Assembly: GCF_014651775.1 (NCBI RefSeq)
Contig: NZ_BMXN01000002.1
Span: 186,001 to 250,000 of the forward strand
Origin: Vreelandella hamiltonii
Lineage (GTDB): Bacteria > Pseudomonadota > Gammaproteobacteria > Pseudomonadales > Halomonadaceae
Length of the DNA stretch: 64,000 nt
Direction of reading: 5' to 3'
A program made the translations under genes and the position numbers. Every line of letters begins with the position of its first letter. The stretch's first letter is position 1. Positions 14,549 to 22,937 of this stretch are shown here, piece after piece. The notes under the pieces were generated by a model, which was not told the DNA's origin, did no database searches, and saw nothing but the letters and a program-made list of their open reading frames with translations.

Positions 14549-15595
14549 GTGCGCAAAATCATTCACTGCGACTGTGACTGCTTCTATGCGGCGGTCGAGA
14601 TGCGCGACAACCCCGCGCTGGCGGAGATTCCCATTGCCATTGGCGGCAGTGTGGAGCAGCGCGGGGTGGTGGCCACCTGTAACTATCCTGCCCGCGCGTT
14701 TGGCATCCACTCCGCCATGCCCATGGCTCAGGCGCTCAAACGCTGCCCCCACCTCACGGTGATTCGTGGCGATATGGCAAAGTACAAGGCCGTGGCACGC
14801 CAGGTGTTTGCCATCTATCGCGATGTCACCGAACTGATCGAGCCGCTCTCGCTGGACGAAGCCTTTCTGGACGTCTCGGACGTCACCCAGTATCACGGCA
14901 GCGCCACCCGCATGGCAGAAGCCATTCGCCAGCGGGTGAAAGAGCAAGTCGGCATTACCGTGTCGGCGGGGGTGGCACCCAACAAGTTTCTCGCCAAGAT
15001 CGCCAGCGACTGGCGCAAGCCCGATGGGCTGTTTGTCATCACGCCAGACGACATCGACGCCTTCGTGCAGCAGCTGCCGGTGAAAAAGATTCATGGGGTG
15101 GGGCCGCGTACCGCTGAAAAGCTGGCCGAACTGGGGATTCAAACGGGGGCGGATCTGCGCGCCCGGTCGCTGACCGAGCTGGTGGAGCGCTTTGGTCGCT
15201 TCGGCCATCGGCTGCACGAGCTTAGCCACGGGCGAGATGAGCGACCGGTCAAGACCCACCGCGAGCGCAAGTCGATCAGCACCGAACAAACCTACTCTCG
15301 GGACTTGCCGACCCTCGACGCCTGCCGCCATGAGCTGCCAGAGCTGATCAGCGACCTGGAGCGCCGCTACGCACGCCTCGACCCGGCACCCGCCGTGCGT
15401 GGGCTGATGGTGAAGGTGAAGTTCAACGACTTCACTCAAACCACCGTCGAACACGCCGACCCGGCGCCCGATCTGGAGCAGTTCGAAACCTTGCTGAACG
15501 TGGGCTGGGCCAGAGGTGAACGCCCCGTGCGCCTGTTGGGGGTGGGGTATCGGTTGGCGGAAGAGACGGCAGTCCAGCAGCTCTCGCTGTTTTAA
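14549..15595 (+). CDS. dinB: DNA polymerase IV (Y-family translesion polymerase)
   Basis: 348 residues from GTG 14549 (MRKIIHCDCDCFYAAVEMRDN), with GGAGG (14532-14536) upstream. Catalytic acidic residues are in HCDCDCFYAAVE (first metal Asp) and in SLDEAFLDVS. The steric-gate aromatic is in CFYAAVE. HhH and little-finger regions follow (VGPRTAEKLAELGI; KSISTEQTY). Ends QQLSLF, a canonical beta-clamp binding tail. Error-prone bypass of lesions is expected, and the LexA box indicates SOS induction. Confidence 0.95.
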   Translation: MRKIIHCDCDCFYAAVEMRDNPALAEIPIAIGGSVEQRGVVATCNYPARAFGIHSAMPMAQALKRCPHLTVIRGDMAKYKAVARQVFAIYRDVTELIEPLSLDEAFLDVSDVTQYHGSATRMAEAIRQRVKEQVGITVSAGVAPNKFLAKIASDWRKPDGLFVITPDDIDAFVQQLPVKKIHGVGPRTAEKLAELGIQTGADLRARSLTELVERFGRFGHRLHELSHGRDERPVKTHRERKSISTEQTYSRDLPTLDACRHELPELISDLERRYARLDPAPAVRGLMVKVKFNDFTQTTVEHADPAPDLEQFETLLNVGWARGERPVRLLGVGYRLAEETAVQQLSLF

Positions 15596-15718
15596 TTAGC
15601 CGGTTAACCCTTGGGTGGATTGACGGGTACTCAGGCTCGCGTTAAAACAGTTGTATGATAGGGCTTGCGTGACAGCCCTTATGTGATAGCCCTTATGTGA
15701 TCGCCCCCGAACCGCCAG

Positions 15719-16549
15719 ATGACCCACGAGCCCGCCATGCCTGCCGATGCCACCCAACGCCCCCGTTTAGTGTTTGCCCATGCCAACGGCTTTCCCGGCT
15801 TGAGTTACCGCAGCCTGTTAGAGCCGCTGGCGGAATCGTTCGATGTTCACCCGCTGGACCGCTTGGGCCACCACCCGGATTACCCGGTGAACCACAACTG
15901 GGGCAACCTGGTAGAGGAGCTGTTGAGCTACCTGCCCGACACAGATGCACCGCTCTTGGGGGTAGGGCATTCGCTGGGCGGCACGCTGATGGCCATGGCC
16001 GCCGACAAGCAGCCGGAGCGTTTTCGCGGTGTGATCATGCTCGACCCGCCGCTGATGCTGGGGCCAGACGCCTGGGCCATGAAAGCGGCCAAACGGTTTG
16101 GGTTCATGGACCGTATCACCCCAGCGGGTAAAACCAAGGGGCGGCGCACGGTGTGGCCCAGCCGTGAGGCCATGGCGACGTCGCTGCGGCGGCGAGGGCT
16201 GTTTCGTCGCTTTACCCCCGAGGCACTCAACGACTACATTGAAGCAGGCACACGGCTGCTGGACGATGGCAGCGCCGAGCTGACCTTCGACCCGCGCATC
16301 GAGCTGGAGATTTTCCGCCACCTGCCGGATCACCTCTCCGGCTTGCCCCAACGGGTAGGCGTACCCGTACAGCTAGTGGCTGGGCTGGAGTCGCACTTGA
16401 TGACGCCATCGCGGGTCAAGCGCATCGCCCGCCGGGGGTTGCCGGTCAGTACGGTGCCGGGCACCCATATGTTTCCCATGGAGCACCCGGAGGAGACCCG
16501 CTCGGCGATTCTGGCCGCGTGGCAGCAGTTTCAAACAGCGTCGTCATAG
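15719..16549 (+). CDS. Alpha/beta-fold hydrolase, function unknown
   Basis: 276 residues. The alpha/beta hydrolase pattern is clear: RLVFAHANGFPGLSYRSLLEPL (oxyanion region HANGFP), nucleophile elbow GVGHSLGG, and the catalytic His in the MFPMEHPEET segment. The HANGFP signature defines a small group of esterase/lipase-like proteins with no firm substrate known to me. No signal peptide is present, so it is cytoplasmic. The region just upstream contains a short imperfect direct repeat of AGCCCTTATGTGAT. The start at 15719 is weakly supported, since ATG 15737 is an alternative six codons later. The next gene begins 19 bases downstream and may be cotranscribed. Confidence 0.8.
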   Translation: MTHEPAMPADATQRPRLVFAHANGFPGLSYRSLLEPLAESFDVHPLDRLGHHPDYPVNHNWGNLVEELLSYLPDTDAPLLGVGHSLGGTLMAMAADKQPERFRGVIMLDPPLMLGPDAWAMKAAKRFGFMDRITPAGKTKGRRTVWPSREAMATSLRRRGLFRRFTPEALNDYIEAGTRLLDDGSAELTFDPRIELEIFRHLPDHLSGLPQRVGVPVQLVAGLESHLMTPSRVKRIARRGLPVSTVPGTHMFPMEHPEETRSAILAAWQQFQTASS

Positions 16550-16567
16550 GGCGCTCAAGGAGTCGAT

Positions 16568-16816
16568 ATGTACCTTTCCGTACAGCTGAGCTACTACCCG
16601 CTGGCCGATGATTTCAAGCCCGTGGTGAAAGAAGTGGTCAAACGCCTGGAGGCCACCGGGTTGGAAGTACACCCCAACCGAATGAGCACTCAGGTATTTG
16701 GCGAGTTCGATGAGGTGATGGCGGCACTCGGCGAGGTGATGAAGTGGTCGTTCGAGACCCACGGCAAAGCCGTGTTTACCGCCAACTTTTTGGAAGGTGA
16801 TCGGCGGCCCCGGTAA
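16568..16816 (+). CDS. YkoF/MTH1187-like small ferredoxin-fold protein
   Basis: 82 residues. The pattern MYLSVQLSYYPLADDF then a helix (VVKEVVKRLEATGLEVHP), MSTQVFGEFDEVMAALGEVM and KAVFTANFLEGDRR fits the YkoF/thiamine-binding-like and MTH1187 family of small alpha/beta proteins. Some members bind thiamine or related pyrimidines; no ligand can be inferred here. It follows the hydrolase closely, with GCTCAAGGAG as ribosome site. Its last 41 bases overlap the 3' end of the convergent mocR-type gene. Confidence 0.75.
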   Translation: MYLSVQLSYYPLADDFKPVVKEVVKRLEATGLEVHPNRMSTQVFGEFDEVMAALGEVMKWSFETHGKAVFTANFLEGDRRPR

Positions 16817-18260
16817 ATGAAACCCTCTCGCGCGTGATGTTCTTCATAGGGCTAAAAAAGCTCAATAGCTTGCCCAGCGTTTCCATCCCCCGTTCGCTGC
16901 GCTGGGTCCATGGGTGGCCATAGCTTAAGCGGATGCAGTGGCGAAACTGCTGGGTCGCGGAGAAAATCGGCCCAGGCGCGAGGCTAACGCCATGGTCGAG
17001 CGCTATACGAAACAGCTGAAGCGAATCGACGTGTTCGGGAAACTCCACCCAAAGGAAATAACCGCCCTTCGGGCGGGTAATGCGAGTTCCTGATGGAAAG
17101 TAGCGATCTGCTGCTGCCAGCATGCTGGCTTGCTGGGCTTCCAAGGCATGGCGTAGCTTGCGCAAATGGCGGTCGTAGGCACCGTGTTGCACGTAGTCAG
17201 CAATGGCGGCCTGGGCGGGGATTGAGGGGGAAATGGTGGTCATCAGCTTTAGCCGCGAGATCTCCTGAGCATAGCGACCGCCCGCTACCCAACCCACCCG
17301 ATAGCCGGGTGCCAAGCATTTCGAAAAAGAGCTGCAGTGAATCACCAGGCCCTCATCATCAAAGGCTTTCACGGGGGTGGGTGGCGTGCTGCCAAAATAG
17401 AGCTCGGCATATACGTCATCCTCTAGCATGGGCACTTGGTACTGCTTGAGTAACTGGTAAAGCGTCTGCTTGCGCTCGTTGCTTAGGCTGGCACCGATGG
17501 GGTTCTGCAGGTGGCTCATAAACCAGCAGGCTTTGATGGGCAGCGCCGCTAATCGCTCTGCCAGCACCTCCAGGTCAATCCCTTCCCGAGGGTGAACCGG
17601 AATTTCCACCGCGCGAAGCTGGAGCCGCTCCAGTACCTGCAAGCTGGCATAAAAAGCAGGCGACTCAACGGCGACCAGGTCCCCCGGCTTGGTCACGCAC
17701 TGCAGGGCAAGATTGAGCCCCTCCATCGCCCCATTGGTAATTACCAGCTCGTCCATCGGCAATTGAATGCCGCCCAGCACGTAACGTAAGGCAATTTGCC
17801 GACACAGGTCGGTATGCCCGGTGGTCATCTCGGCCACCACCTGTTGGGGCGAAAGTGCCCGCAACCCGCGCGTCATGCTGATACTCAAGCGAGAGAGCGG
17901 AAACAGTTCCGGGCTCGGGAAGGCCGAGCCAAACGGCACCGTTTGGTCATCCTGCAGTGAATCCAGCACCGAAAACACCAGCTCGCTGACCTTCACTTCT
18001 GCTGGGTCGGTGGGGCGTAGCGTGACGCGGGGTTCGTTGATCAGGCGCCGCGCATGTTCACGAACAAAGTAACCCGAGCGTGCCCGTGCGATGATCAGCC
18101 CTTGGTTTTCCAGTAAATAGTAGGCCTGAAACACCGTCGAAGGGCTAATGCCGTGATGGCGGCTCGCCTGGCGCACGGATGGTATGCGCTCGCCAGGGCC
18201 CAGTACGCCCTGGCGAATCAGTGTGGCTATTTCGTCGGCAAACTGTTCATAGCGTTTCAT
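16776..18260 (-). CDS. MocR-type GntR/aminotransferase transcriptional regulator
   Basis: 494 residues. The N-terminal winged helix (IRQGVLGPGERIPSVRQASRHHGISPSTVFQAYYLLENQGLI) is followed by a fold-type I aminotransferase domain. The PLP-binding Lys is in HCSSFSKCLAPGYRVGW; substrate/PLP residues are in NPIGASLSN and LEDDVYAELYFG. MocR proteins use PLP as an effector to regulate neighbouring genes, often divergently transcribed ones. The divergent neighbour is ccoG, an unusual partner. The last 41 bases overlap the small YkoF-like gene tail to tail. Confidence 0.9.
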   Translation of the reverse strand: MKRYEQFADEIATLIRQGVLGPGERIPSVRQASRHHGISPSTVFQAYYLLENQGLIIARARSGYFVREHARRLINEPRVTLRPTDPAEVKVSELVFSVLDSLQDDQTVPFGSAFPSPELFPLSRLSISMTRGLRALSPQQVVAEMTTGHTDLCRQIALRYVLGGIQLPMDELVITNGAMEGLNLALQCVTKPGDLVAVESPAFYASLQVLERLQLRAVEIPVHPREGIDLEVLAERLAALPIKACWFMSHLQNPIGASLSNERKQTLYQLLKQYQVPMLEDDVYAELYFGSTPPTPVKAFDDEGLVIHCSSFSKCLAPGYRVGWVAGGRYAQEISRLKLMTTISPSIPAQAAIADYVQHGAYDRHLRKLRHALEAQQASMLAAADRYFPSGTRITRPKGGYFLWVEFPEHVDSLQLFRIALDHGVSLAPGPIFSATQQFRHCIRLSYGHPWTQRSERGMETLGKLLSFFSPMKNITRERVSFTGAADHLPKSWR

Positions 18261-18322
18261 GGCTTAAATCCGCGGGTGCTAGGCGCTGGTGCTTTGGGTG
18301 ATCGACAGGATCGATACTCTCA

Positions 18323-18338
18323 ATCAACAGCATATCAA
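18323..18338. promoter_or_regulatory. Candidate MocR operator: ATCAA direct repeats
   Basis: ATCAA occurs at 18323-18327 and 18334-18338, 11 bp apart (one helical turn), between the divergent mocR-type gene and ccoG. Direct repeats of this kind are the usual MocR/GabR-type sites. Evidence is positional only. Confidence 0.3.
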
Positions 18339-18466
18339 AACTGATACGGCTTTTTTCTCTAAAACTGCATCTGTTTTACTGGTTGTCCAGAAGGGCATAG
18401 TGGCAGCTCATTCGGTGAAGCCTCTCGACCGTACAGCTTGCCACTCTCTCTTTCCTGGATATCGGT

Positions 18467-19897
18467 ATGACGCAACGCATTCCACTGCAAGACCTGACCA
18501 CCGATGCAGCCGTTGAACACCATTCGCCTCAGGTGAAACCTGCGGGTCACTTGCCATCCAGATCTGGGCATATCTATGTGCGAGAGATACGGGGGTTTTT
18601 CCAGCGCATAAGGCGTTATTCCAACTGGCTGCTGATCGCGCTCTATGTGGGCCTGCCGTGGCTCCAGTGGGGTGACCGCCCCTTGGTGTGGTTTGACCTC
18701 TCTGCCCAGGAGTTTCACCTCTTTGCAGCGACGTTTTACCCTCAGGACTTTATCCTGCTGACCTGGATTCTGGTGCTGTGCGCCTTTGGTCTGTTTTTGA
18801 TCACGGTGGCAGCGGGGCGAGTGTGGTGTGGTTATAGTTGCCCACAAAGCGTATGGACGTTTCTGTTTATTTGGTTTGAGCATCGGCTGGAAGGACCAAG
18901 ACACCGTCGGATACGCCGCGATAATGCACCTGGCACGCTGGAGTCGTTATGGCGAAAAGGCGCCAAACATACCGCTTGGCTACTGATCGCGCTGGTAACG
19001 GGCATCACCTTCGTGGGTTACTTTACGCCGATGGTTGGGCTCGTGAAGGATCTCCTCAGCCTGGAGGTACACCCTTGGGCGCTTTTCTGGATTGGTTTTT
19101 TCACCCTGTTTACCTACCTGAACGCTGGCTGGTTGCGCCATCAGGTATGCCTGCACATGTGCCCCTATTCACGCTTTCAGTCGGTGATGTTCGATAGCGA
19201 TACGCTGATCGTTTCTTACGATGTCGCCCGTGGTGAACCGCGTCGTGACCATCGAAAAGAGGTTGCGAAAGCGGTTGTTGGAGACTGTATCGATTGCGAA
19301 CTGTGCGTTCAGGTATGCCCCACCGGGATCGATATTCGTGATGGCCTGCAGTATGAGTGTATCGGCTGTGCGGCATGTATCGATGCCTGCGATGGCGTGA
19401 TGGCGCGTATCGATAAGCCGCTGGGCCTGATTCGCTACACTACCGAGCGCGCGTTGAAAGGCCAGCCTACGCGGTTTTGGCGCCCTCAGCTGTTTGCTTG
19501 TGCGGCCGTTCTGCTGTCTATGGTGATTTTGCTGATGGGGTTCTTGATCGCTCGAGTGCCTATTGATGTAGATATTGCTCGAGATCGTCAGACGCTATTT
19601 GAAAGTACGGCCGAGGGGCGCATTATCAACTACTACACCGTGACGCTGCGCAATCAGGATACGCAGGAGCAGCGATACGCGTTATCTGCCACTGGTTTGC
19701 CAGGTCTGCGCTTGCAAGGTGCCAGCACGCTCATCCTGGCCGCTAATGAGACGAGGCAGCTACGCGTATCGCTCGATGCTGAGGCGTCAGTGATGACCCA
19801 GCCGAGTCACCCGGTGGTGCTGCATATCACTGTGTTGGATGAGCCCGCGATTTACTACAGCAAGGAAACGCGGTTTTTAGGACCGGCTCGTCAGTAA
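18467..19897 (+). CDS. ccoG: Cytochrome c oxidase accessory protein CcoG (FixG/RdxA)
   Basis: 476 residues. Hydrophobic helices occur near residues 46-62, 85-115, 164-190 and 200-225, with a further one around 345-365 (LFACAAVLLSMVILLMGF). Two 4Fe-4S motifs lie between them (CIDCELCVQVCPTG; CIGCAACIDACD), preceded by the CGYSCPQSVW segment. An Ig-like periplasmic C-terminal domain follows. CcoG is an inner-membrane ferredoxin-type copper reductase involved in supplying copper for cbb3 oxidase. No ccoNOQP genes are in the window, so it is an orphan copy or separated from the oxidase operon. It is followed 32 bases later by an unknown membrane protein gene. Confidence 0.93.
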   Translation: MTQRIPLQDLTTDAAVEHHSPQVKPAGHLPSRSGHIYVREIRGFFQRIRRYSNWLLIALYVGLPWLQWGDRPLVWFDLSAQEFHLFAATFYPQDFILLTWILVLCAFGLFLITVAAGRVWCGYSCPQSVWTFLFIWFEHRLEGPRHRRIRRDNAPGTLESLWRKGAKHTAWLLIALVTGITFVGYFTPMVGLVKDLLSLEVHPWALFWIGFFTLFTYLNAGWLRHQVCLHMCPYSRFQSVMFDSDTLIVSYDVARGEPRRDHRKEVAKAVVGDCIDCELCVQVCPTGIDIRDGLQYECIGCAACIDACDGVMARIDKPLGLIRYTTERALKGQPTRFWRPQLFACAAVLLSMVILLMGFLIARVPIDVDIARDRQTLFESTAEGRIINYYTVTLRNQDTQEQRYALSATGLPGLRLQGASTLILAANETRQLRVSLDAEASVMTQPSHPVVLHITVLDEPAIYYSKETRFLGPARQ

Positions 19898-19929
19898 GCG
19901 TGAGGCCAGGCAGTAATGAGGAAAGATAC

Positions 19930-20577
19930 ATGATGACCATGCTGATTTTTTTGATGATATTCGTGGGCATAACAGCCGCTTGGTATCAGATTTACCAAAT
20001 GCATTTCAAGATCAATACCCCTGACGAAACGGCGCTCTCGGGCAATAAAAGCAGGCAGATGGATACGCTCACGGCAGCTCTCGAGCGGTCATCGGATGAG
20101 GTGGATACTCCACGATTTGATGAGGCGGCGACGCGTATCTTTGGACCTGGGGTCAACCTGGAAGCCCTGCGTATTGCGTTCTCTCAGGAAGGGCGCAACC
20201 GCTATGGTGTACCACTTCTGCGACGTAAGAGAGTGCTCATGAGCGGTCCGATGTGTCCGGCAGAAGAGGGAGGTATTCGCGCTCGCCATCTGCGGCTGTT
20301 CAAGACGAGGTTGCCCTCTATCGATGTCAGGAAGGGATGCATACTGGCGGTCATCGCGAACTGCGGAATCGTACAGCTATTGGCGGCAATGAGTGTGTAT
20401 ACCATTCACTACTCTGTGGACGTATCGGCATTTGCGTGGGTCAATCAACCGGTGATGATCCTATCGGCGATATGGGGTGTGGTGGTCTTGAATATCCTGA
20501 TCTTCAAGCTCGATACCTATCTTCATGATCTTTATCAGGCGAGACAGTTGAATCAGCTAACGCCCCTGTTCAACTAA
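19930..20577 (+). CDS. Unknown three-helix membrane protein downstream of ccoG
   Basis: 215 residues, starting ATG 19930 (or 19933) behind GAGGAAAG. An N-terminal hydrophobic helix (residues 4-19), a long soluble segment, and two C-terminal helices (about 138-158 and 168-188) suggest an integral membrane protein. The soluble part contains a motif LLRRKRVLMSGPMCPAEEGG with one Cys. No signal for a known family is recognised. Proximity to ccoG (32-base gap, same strand) suggests cotranscription and possibly a role in membrane metal or respiratory assembly, which is inference. Codon use looks slightly A+T-richer than in neighbours. A hairpin follows before the convergent gabT. Confidence 0.65.
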   Translation: MMTMLIFLMIFVGITAAWYQIYQMHFKINTPDETALSGNKSRQMDTLTAALERSSDEVDTPRFDEAATRIFGPGVNLEALRIAFSQEGRNRYGVPLLRRKRVLMSGPMCPAEEGGIRARHLRLFKTRLPSIDVRKGCILAVIANCGIVQLLAAMSVYTIHYSVDVSAFAWVNQPVMILSAIWGVVVLNILIFKLDTYLHDLYQARQLNQLTPLFN

Positions 20578-20596
20578 AAATAAGCCGTGTGAAACG

Positions 20597-20623
20597 ACAA
20601 CGCCGCCTCATGGGCGGCGTTGT
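20597..20623 (-). terminator. Terminator between ccoG operon and gabT (likely for gabT)
   Basis: ACAACGCCGCC (20597-20607) pairs perfectly with GGCGGCGTTGT (20613-20623), 5-nt loop. On the minus strand the stem is followed by CGTTTC, on the plus strand by GGGTAG, so it serves gabT better but may act both ways. Confidence 0.65.
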
Positions 20624-20639
20624 GGGTAGTGCAACATAC

Positions 20640-21914
20640 TCAGATCAGCGATTCCAGGCAGGACTCGATGATGTCCAGGCCTTCGTTCAGCACGTCGTCT
20701 TCGATGGTGACGGGCATCAGGAAGCGGATGGTGTTGCCGTACATGCCGCAGGAGAGCAGGATCAGACCCTCTTCACGGGCTTTTTTGCACAGCGCCGCCG
20801 CCAGCTCCGGGTTCGGGGTGCGGTCGGTCTTGTTGTTGACCAGTTCGAAGGCGGCCATGGCGCCCATGTTGCGCACGTGGTCGATGCAATCGAACTTGTC
20901 TTGCCACTCGTTGAAGCGCGACGCCAGCTTCTCGCCCAGTGCCTGGCTTTTCTCGAGGATGTTCTCCTCTTCGAAGATTTCCATGACGGCCAGCGCAGCC
21001 GCACAGGCAGTGGGGCTGCCGGTGTAGGTGCCGCCCAGGGAGTTGGGGCCAGAGGCGTCCATCACCTTGTCGGTACCGACGATGGCCGAGATCGGCATTC
21101 CGTCGGCCATGCTCTTGGCCATGGTCATCATGTCCGGCTCGACGCCGCTGTGCTCGATGGCGAACATCTTGCCGGTGCGGCCAAAGCCTGACTGCACTTC
21201 GTCGATGATCATCAGCATGCCGTGCTCATCGCAAATTTCGCGAATCTTCTTCAGGAAGCTGGTCGGGGCGGGGTAGAAGCCGCCTTCACCCAGCACCGGC
21301 TCCAGAATGATGGCGGCAGTGTCTTTGGGGTTGGCGTCGGTTTTCAGCGTCATCTTCAGGCCGCGAATCGCTTCGTCTTCGCTGACGCCGTGGTAGGGCA
21401 CCGGGTAGGGCGCGCGGAATACGGTGCCAGGCATCGGGCCGAAATCGGTCTGGTAGGGCGCGACCTTGCCGTTCATGGCCATGGTGTAGAAGGTACGGCC
21501 GTGGTAGCCGCCATCGAAGCAGATCACGTTGGAGCGGCCGGTGGCGGCGCGGGCAATCTTCACCGCGTTTTCCAGCGCTTCGGCACCGGAGTTGGCCAGC
21601 ATGACTTTGGCATGGCCGCGTACGGGAACGAGATGGCTGAGCTTTTCGGCGACCTTGACGTAGCCTTCATAGGGCATGACCGTTTGGCAGGTGTGCATGA
21701 CCTTGTCGAGCTGGGCTTTTACCGCCGCGACGACCTTCGGGTGGCGATGCCCCACGTTCAAGACACCGATACCGCCCGCGAAGTCGATGAAGCGGTTGCC
21801 GTCGGCGTCCCAGATCTCAGCGTTTTCGGCGCGGTCCGCAAAGGCGGTGGCGGGGCTTGCAGCGCCCGCCGCGACGTATTTCTGCTTTAGTTCGTTTAGC
21901 TCGGCATTGCTCAT
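20640..21914 (-). CDS. gabT: 4-aminobutyrate (5-aminovalerate) aminotransferase
   Basis: 424 residues, class-III PLP aminotransferase. The core motifs are VMLANSGAEALENAVKIARAAT, YHGRT, IIDEVQSGFGRTGKMFA, the PLP Lys in MTMAKSMADGMPISA, and LGGTYTGSPTACAAALAV. The enzyme transfers the amino group of GABA or 5-aminovalerate to 2-oxoglutarate. In pseudomonads the same type of enzyme serves lysine degradation as DavT. Its position within 3.4 kb of the glutaryl-CoA genes fits either role, and no gabD/davD lies beside it. A ribosome site (AAAGGAG) precedes ATG 21914. Confidence 0.93.
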   Translation of the reverse strand: MSNAELNELKQKYVAAGAASPATAFADRAENAEIWDADGNRFIDFAGGIGVLNVGHRHPKVVAAVKAQLDKVMHTCQTVMPYEGYVKVAEKLSHLVPVRGHAKVMLANSGAEALENAVKIARAATGRSNVICFDGGYHGRTFYTMAMNGKVAPYQTDFGPMPGTVFRAPYPVPYHGVSEDEAIRGLKMTLKTDANPKDTAAIILEPVLGEGGFYPAPTSFLKKIREICDEHGMLMIIDEVQSGFGRTGKMFAIEHSGVEPDMMTMAKSMADGMPISAIVGTDKVMDASGPNSLGGTYTGSPTACAAALAVMEIFEEENILEKSQALGEKLASRFNEWQDKFDCIDHVRNMGAMAAFELVNNKTDRTPNPELAAALCKKAREEGLILLSCGMYGNTIRFLMPVTIEDDVLNEGLDIIESCLESLI

Positions 21915-21998
21915 GGCTCAACTCCTTTGGGTTGGGGTGTGCTTGTCAGCATCTTGTAAGCATAGTGCGCATCTCGACATCGTGTGCATCAGCGTGTA

Positions 21999-22937
21999 TC
22001 ACACAGATGACGATGCGATGACGACGCGATTGCGTCCTGCCTGCTTGGCCTGATACATGGCCTTGTCTGCCTGATCCAGCATCCGAGTGCTGGAGCCTTT
22101 ACTGTAACATGCGATGCCTGCCGACAGCGTCACGGTGAGCTGGTGCTGGGTATAGGGCGTTTGTGCCACCTCTTGGCGGATGCGCTCCAGGGCGGTTTGA
22201 GCCCCTTCGGCGTCGATCTCCGGCATGATGATCAGGAACTCTTCGCCTCCCAGACGTATCTGGACATCCGTGGTGCGCAGCTGTTGGTTGACCACCCGCG
22301 TCAGCTCCTGGAGCACGCCGTCGCCGGCGCCATGCCCATAGGTGTCGTTGATCTGCTTGAAATCATCCAGGTCGAAGAGCGCAATGCTCAGCGGGTTGCC
22401 GTAGCGCTGGCAGCGTTCGATGGCTTCCTCCAGCTTGGCAAGCCCCTGGCGACGGTTGAGCAGGCCGGTCAACTCATCGTGGTGCGCCAGATACTCCAGG
22501 CGCTCGTTGGCTTGCTTCAGGCGCTCTTCCAGCCGCTTGCGCTGGGTGATATCGACGATGAACGTGACCTTGCGGGCCAGGCCATCATCGCCCTCTATGC
22601 GAGCGGCTTCGGCGATGATGGTGCGTACTTCGCCATTCTTGCAGCGCACTTCCCACTCCTGGCGCAGCTCGTGCGTATCGTTGCCCTTGATGAAGACATC
22701 GTGAAGCTGGCTGATCTGTTGGCGATACGCTTCGGGCACCACGATGGTGAAGTGCTGACCAATCAGCTCCTCTTCCTGGTAGCCGTAGAACTGGCAGTAG
22801 GCCGGGTTGACCATCTCGAAATGACCATGGGGGTCGGTGATGCAGATACCCAAGGGTGCCGTCTTGATAACGTTCTCCGTATTGCGCTTCGAGCGGTGTA
22901 TCAGCTGGTACAGCTGGTCGGTGCTAATCGCGTTCAT
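21999..22937 (-). CDS. PAS-GGDEF diguanylate cyclase
   Basis: 312 residues. A PAS domain (about 25-145: APLGICITDPHGHFEMVNPAYCQFYGYQEEELIG) precedes a GGDEF domain with the variant GGEEF in VQIRLGGEEFLIIMPE, a catalytically competent form. An RTTD sequence upstream matches the RxxD inhibitory I-site, so product inhibition by c-di-GMP is likely. No membrane segment is present. It immediately follows the EAL gene (stop at 22938-22940 and ATG at 22935-22937 abut), so the two are one transcription and translation unit. Confidence 0.93.
   Translation of the reverse strand: MNAISTDQLYQLIHRSKRNTENVIKTAPLGICITDPHGHFEMVNPAYCQFYGYQEEELIGQHFTIVVPEAYRQQISQLHDVFIKGNDTHELRQEWEVRCKNGEVRTIIAEAARIEGDDGLARKVTFIVDITQRKRLEERLKQANERLEYLAHHDELTGLLNRRQGLAKLEEAIERCQRYGNPLSIALFDLDDFKQINDTYGHGAGDGVLQELTRVVNQQLRTTDVQIRLGGEEFLIIMPEIDAEGAQTALERIRQEVAQTPYTQHQLTVTLSAGIACYSKGSSTRMLDQADKAMYQAKQAGRNRVVIASSSV

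Noticed and set aside
15661-15704. Short direct repeat of AGCCCTTATGTGAT before the HANGFP hydrolase
   Set aside because: Only two copies of 14 bases with no dyad symmetry; too little to call regulatory.
18321-18340. FNR/Anr box before ccoG
   Set aside because: Half sites ATCAA occur as direct, not inverted, repeats and do not fit TTGAT-N4-ATCAA; kept only as a weak MocR candidate.
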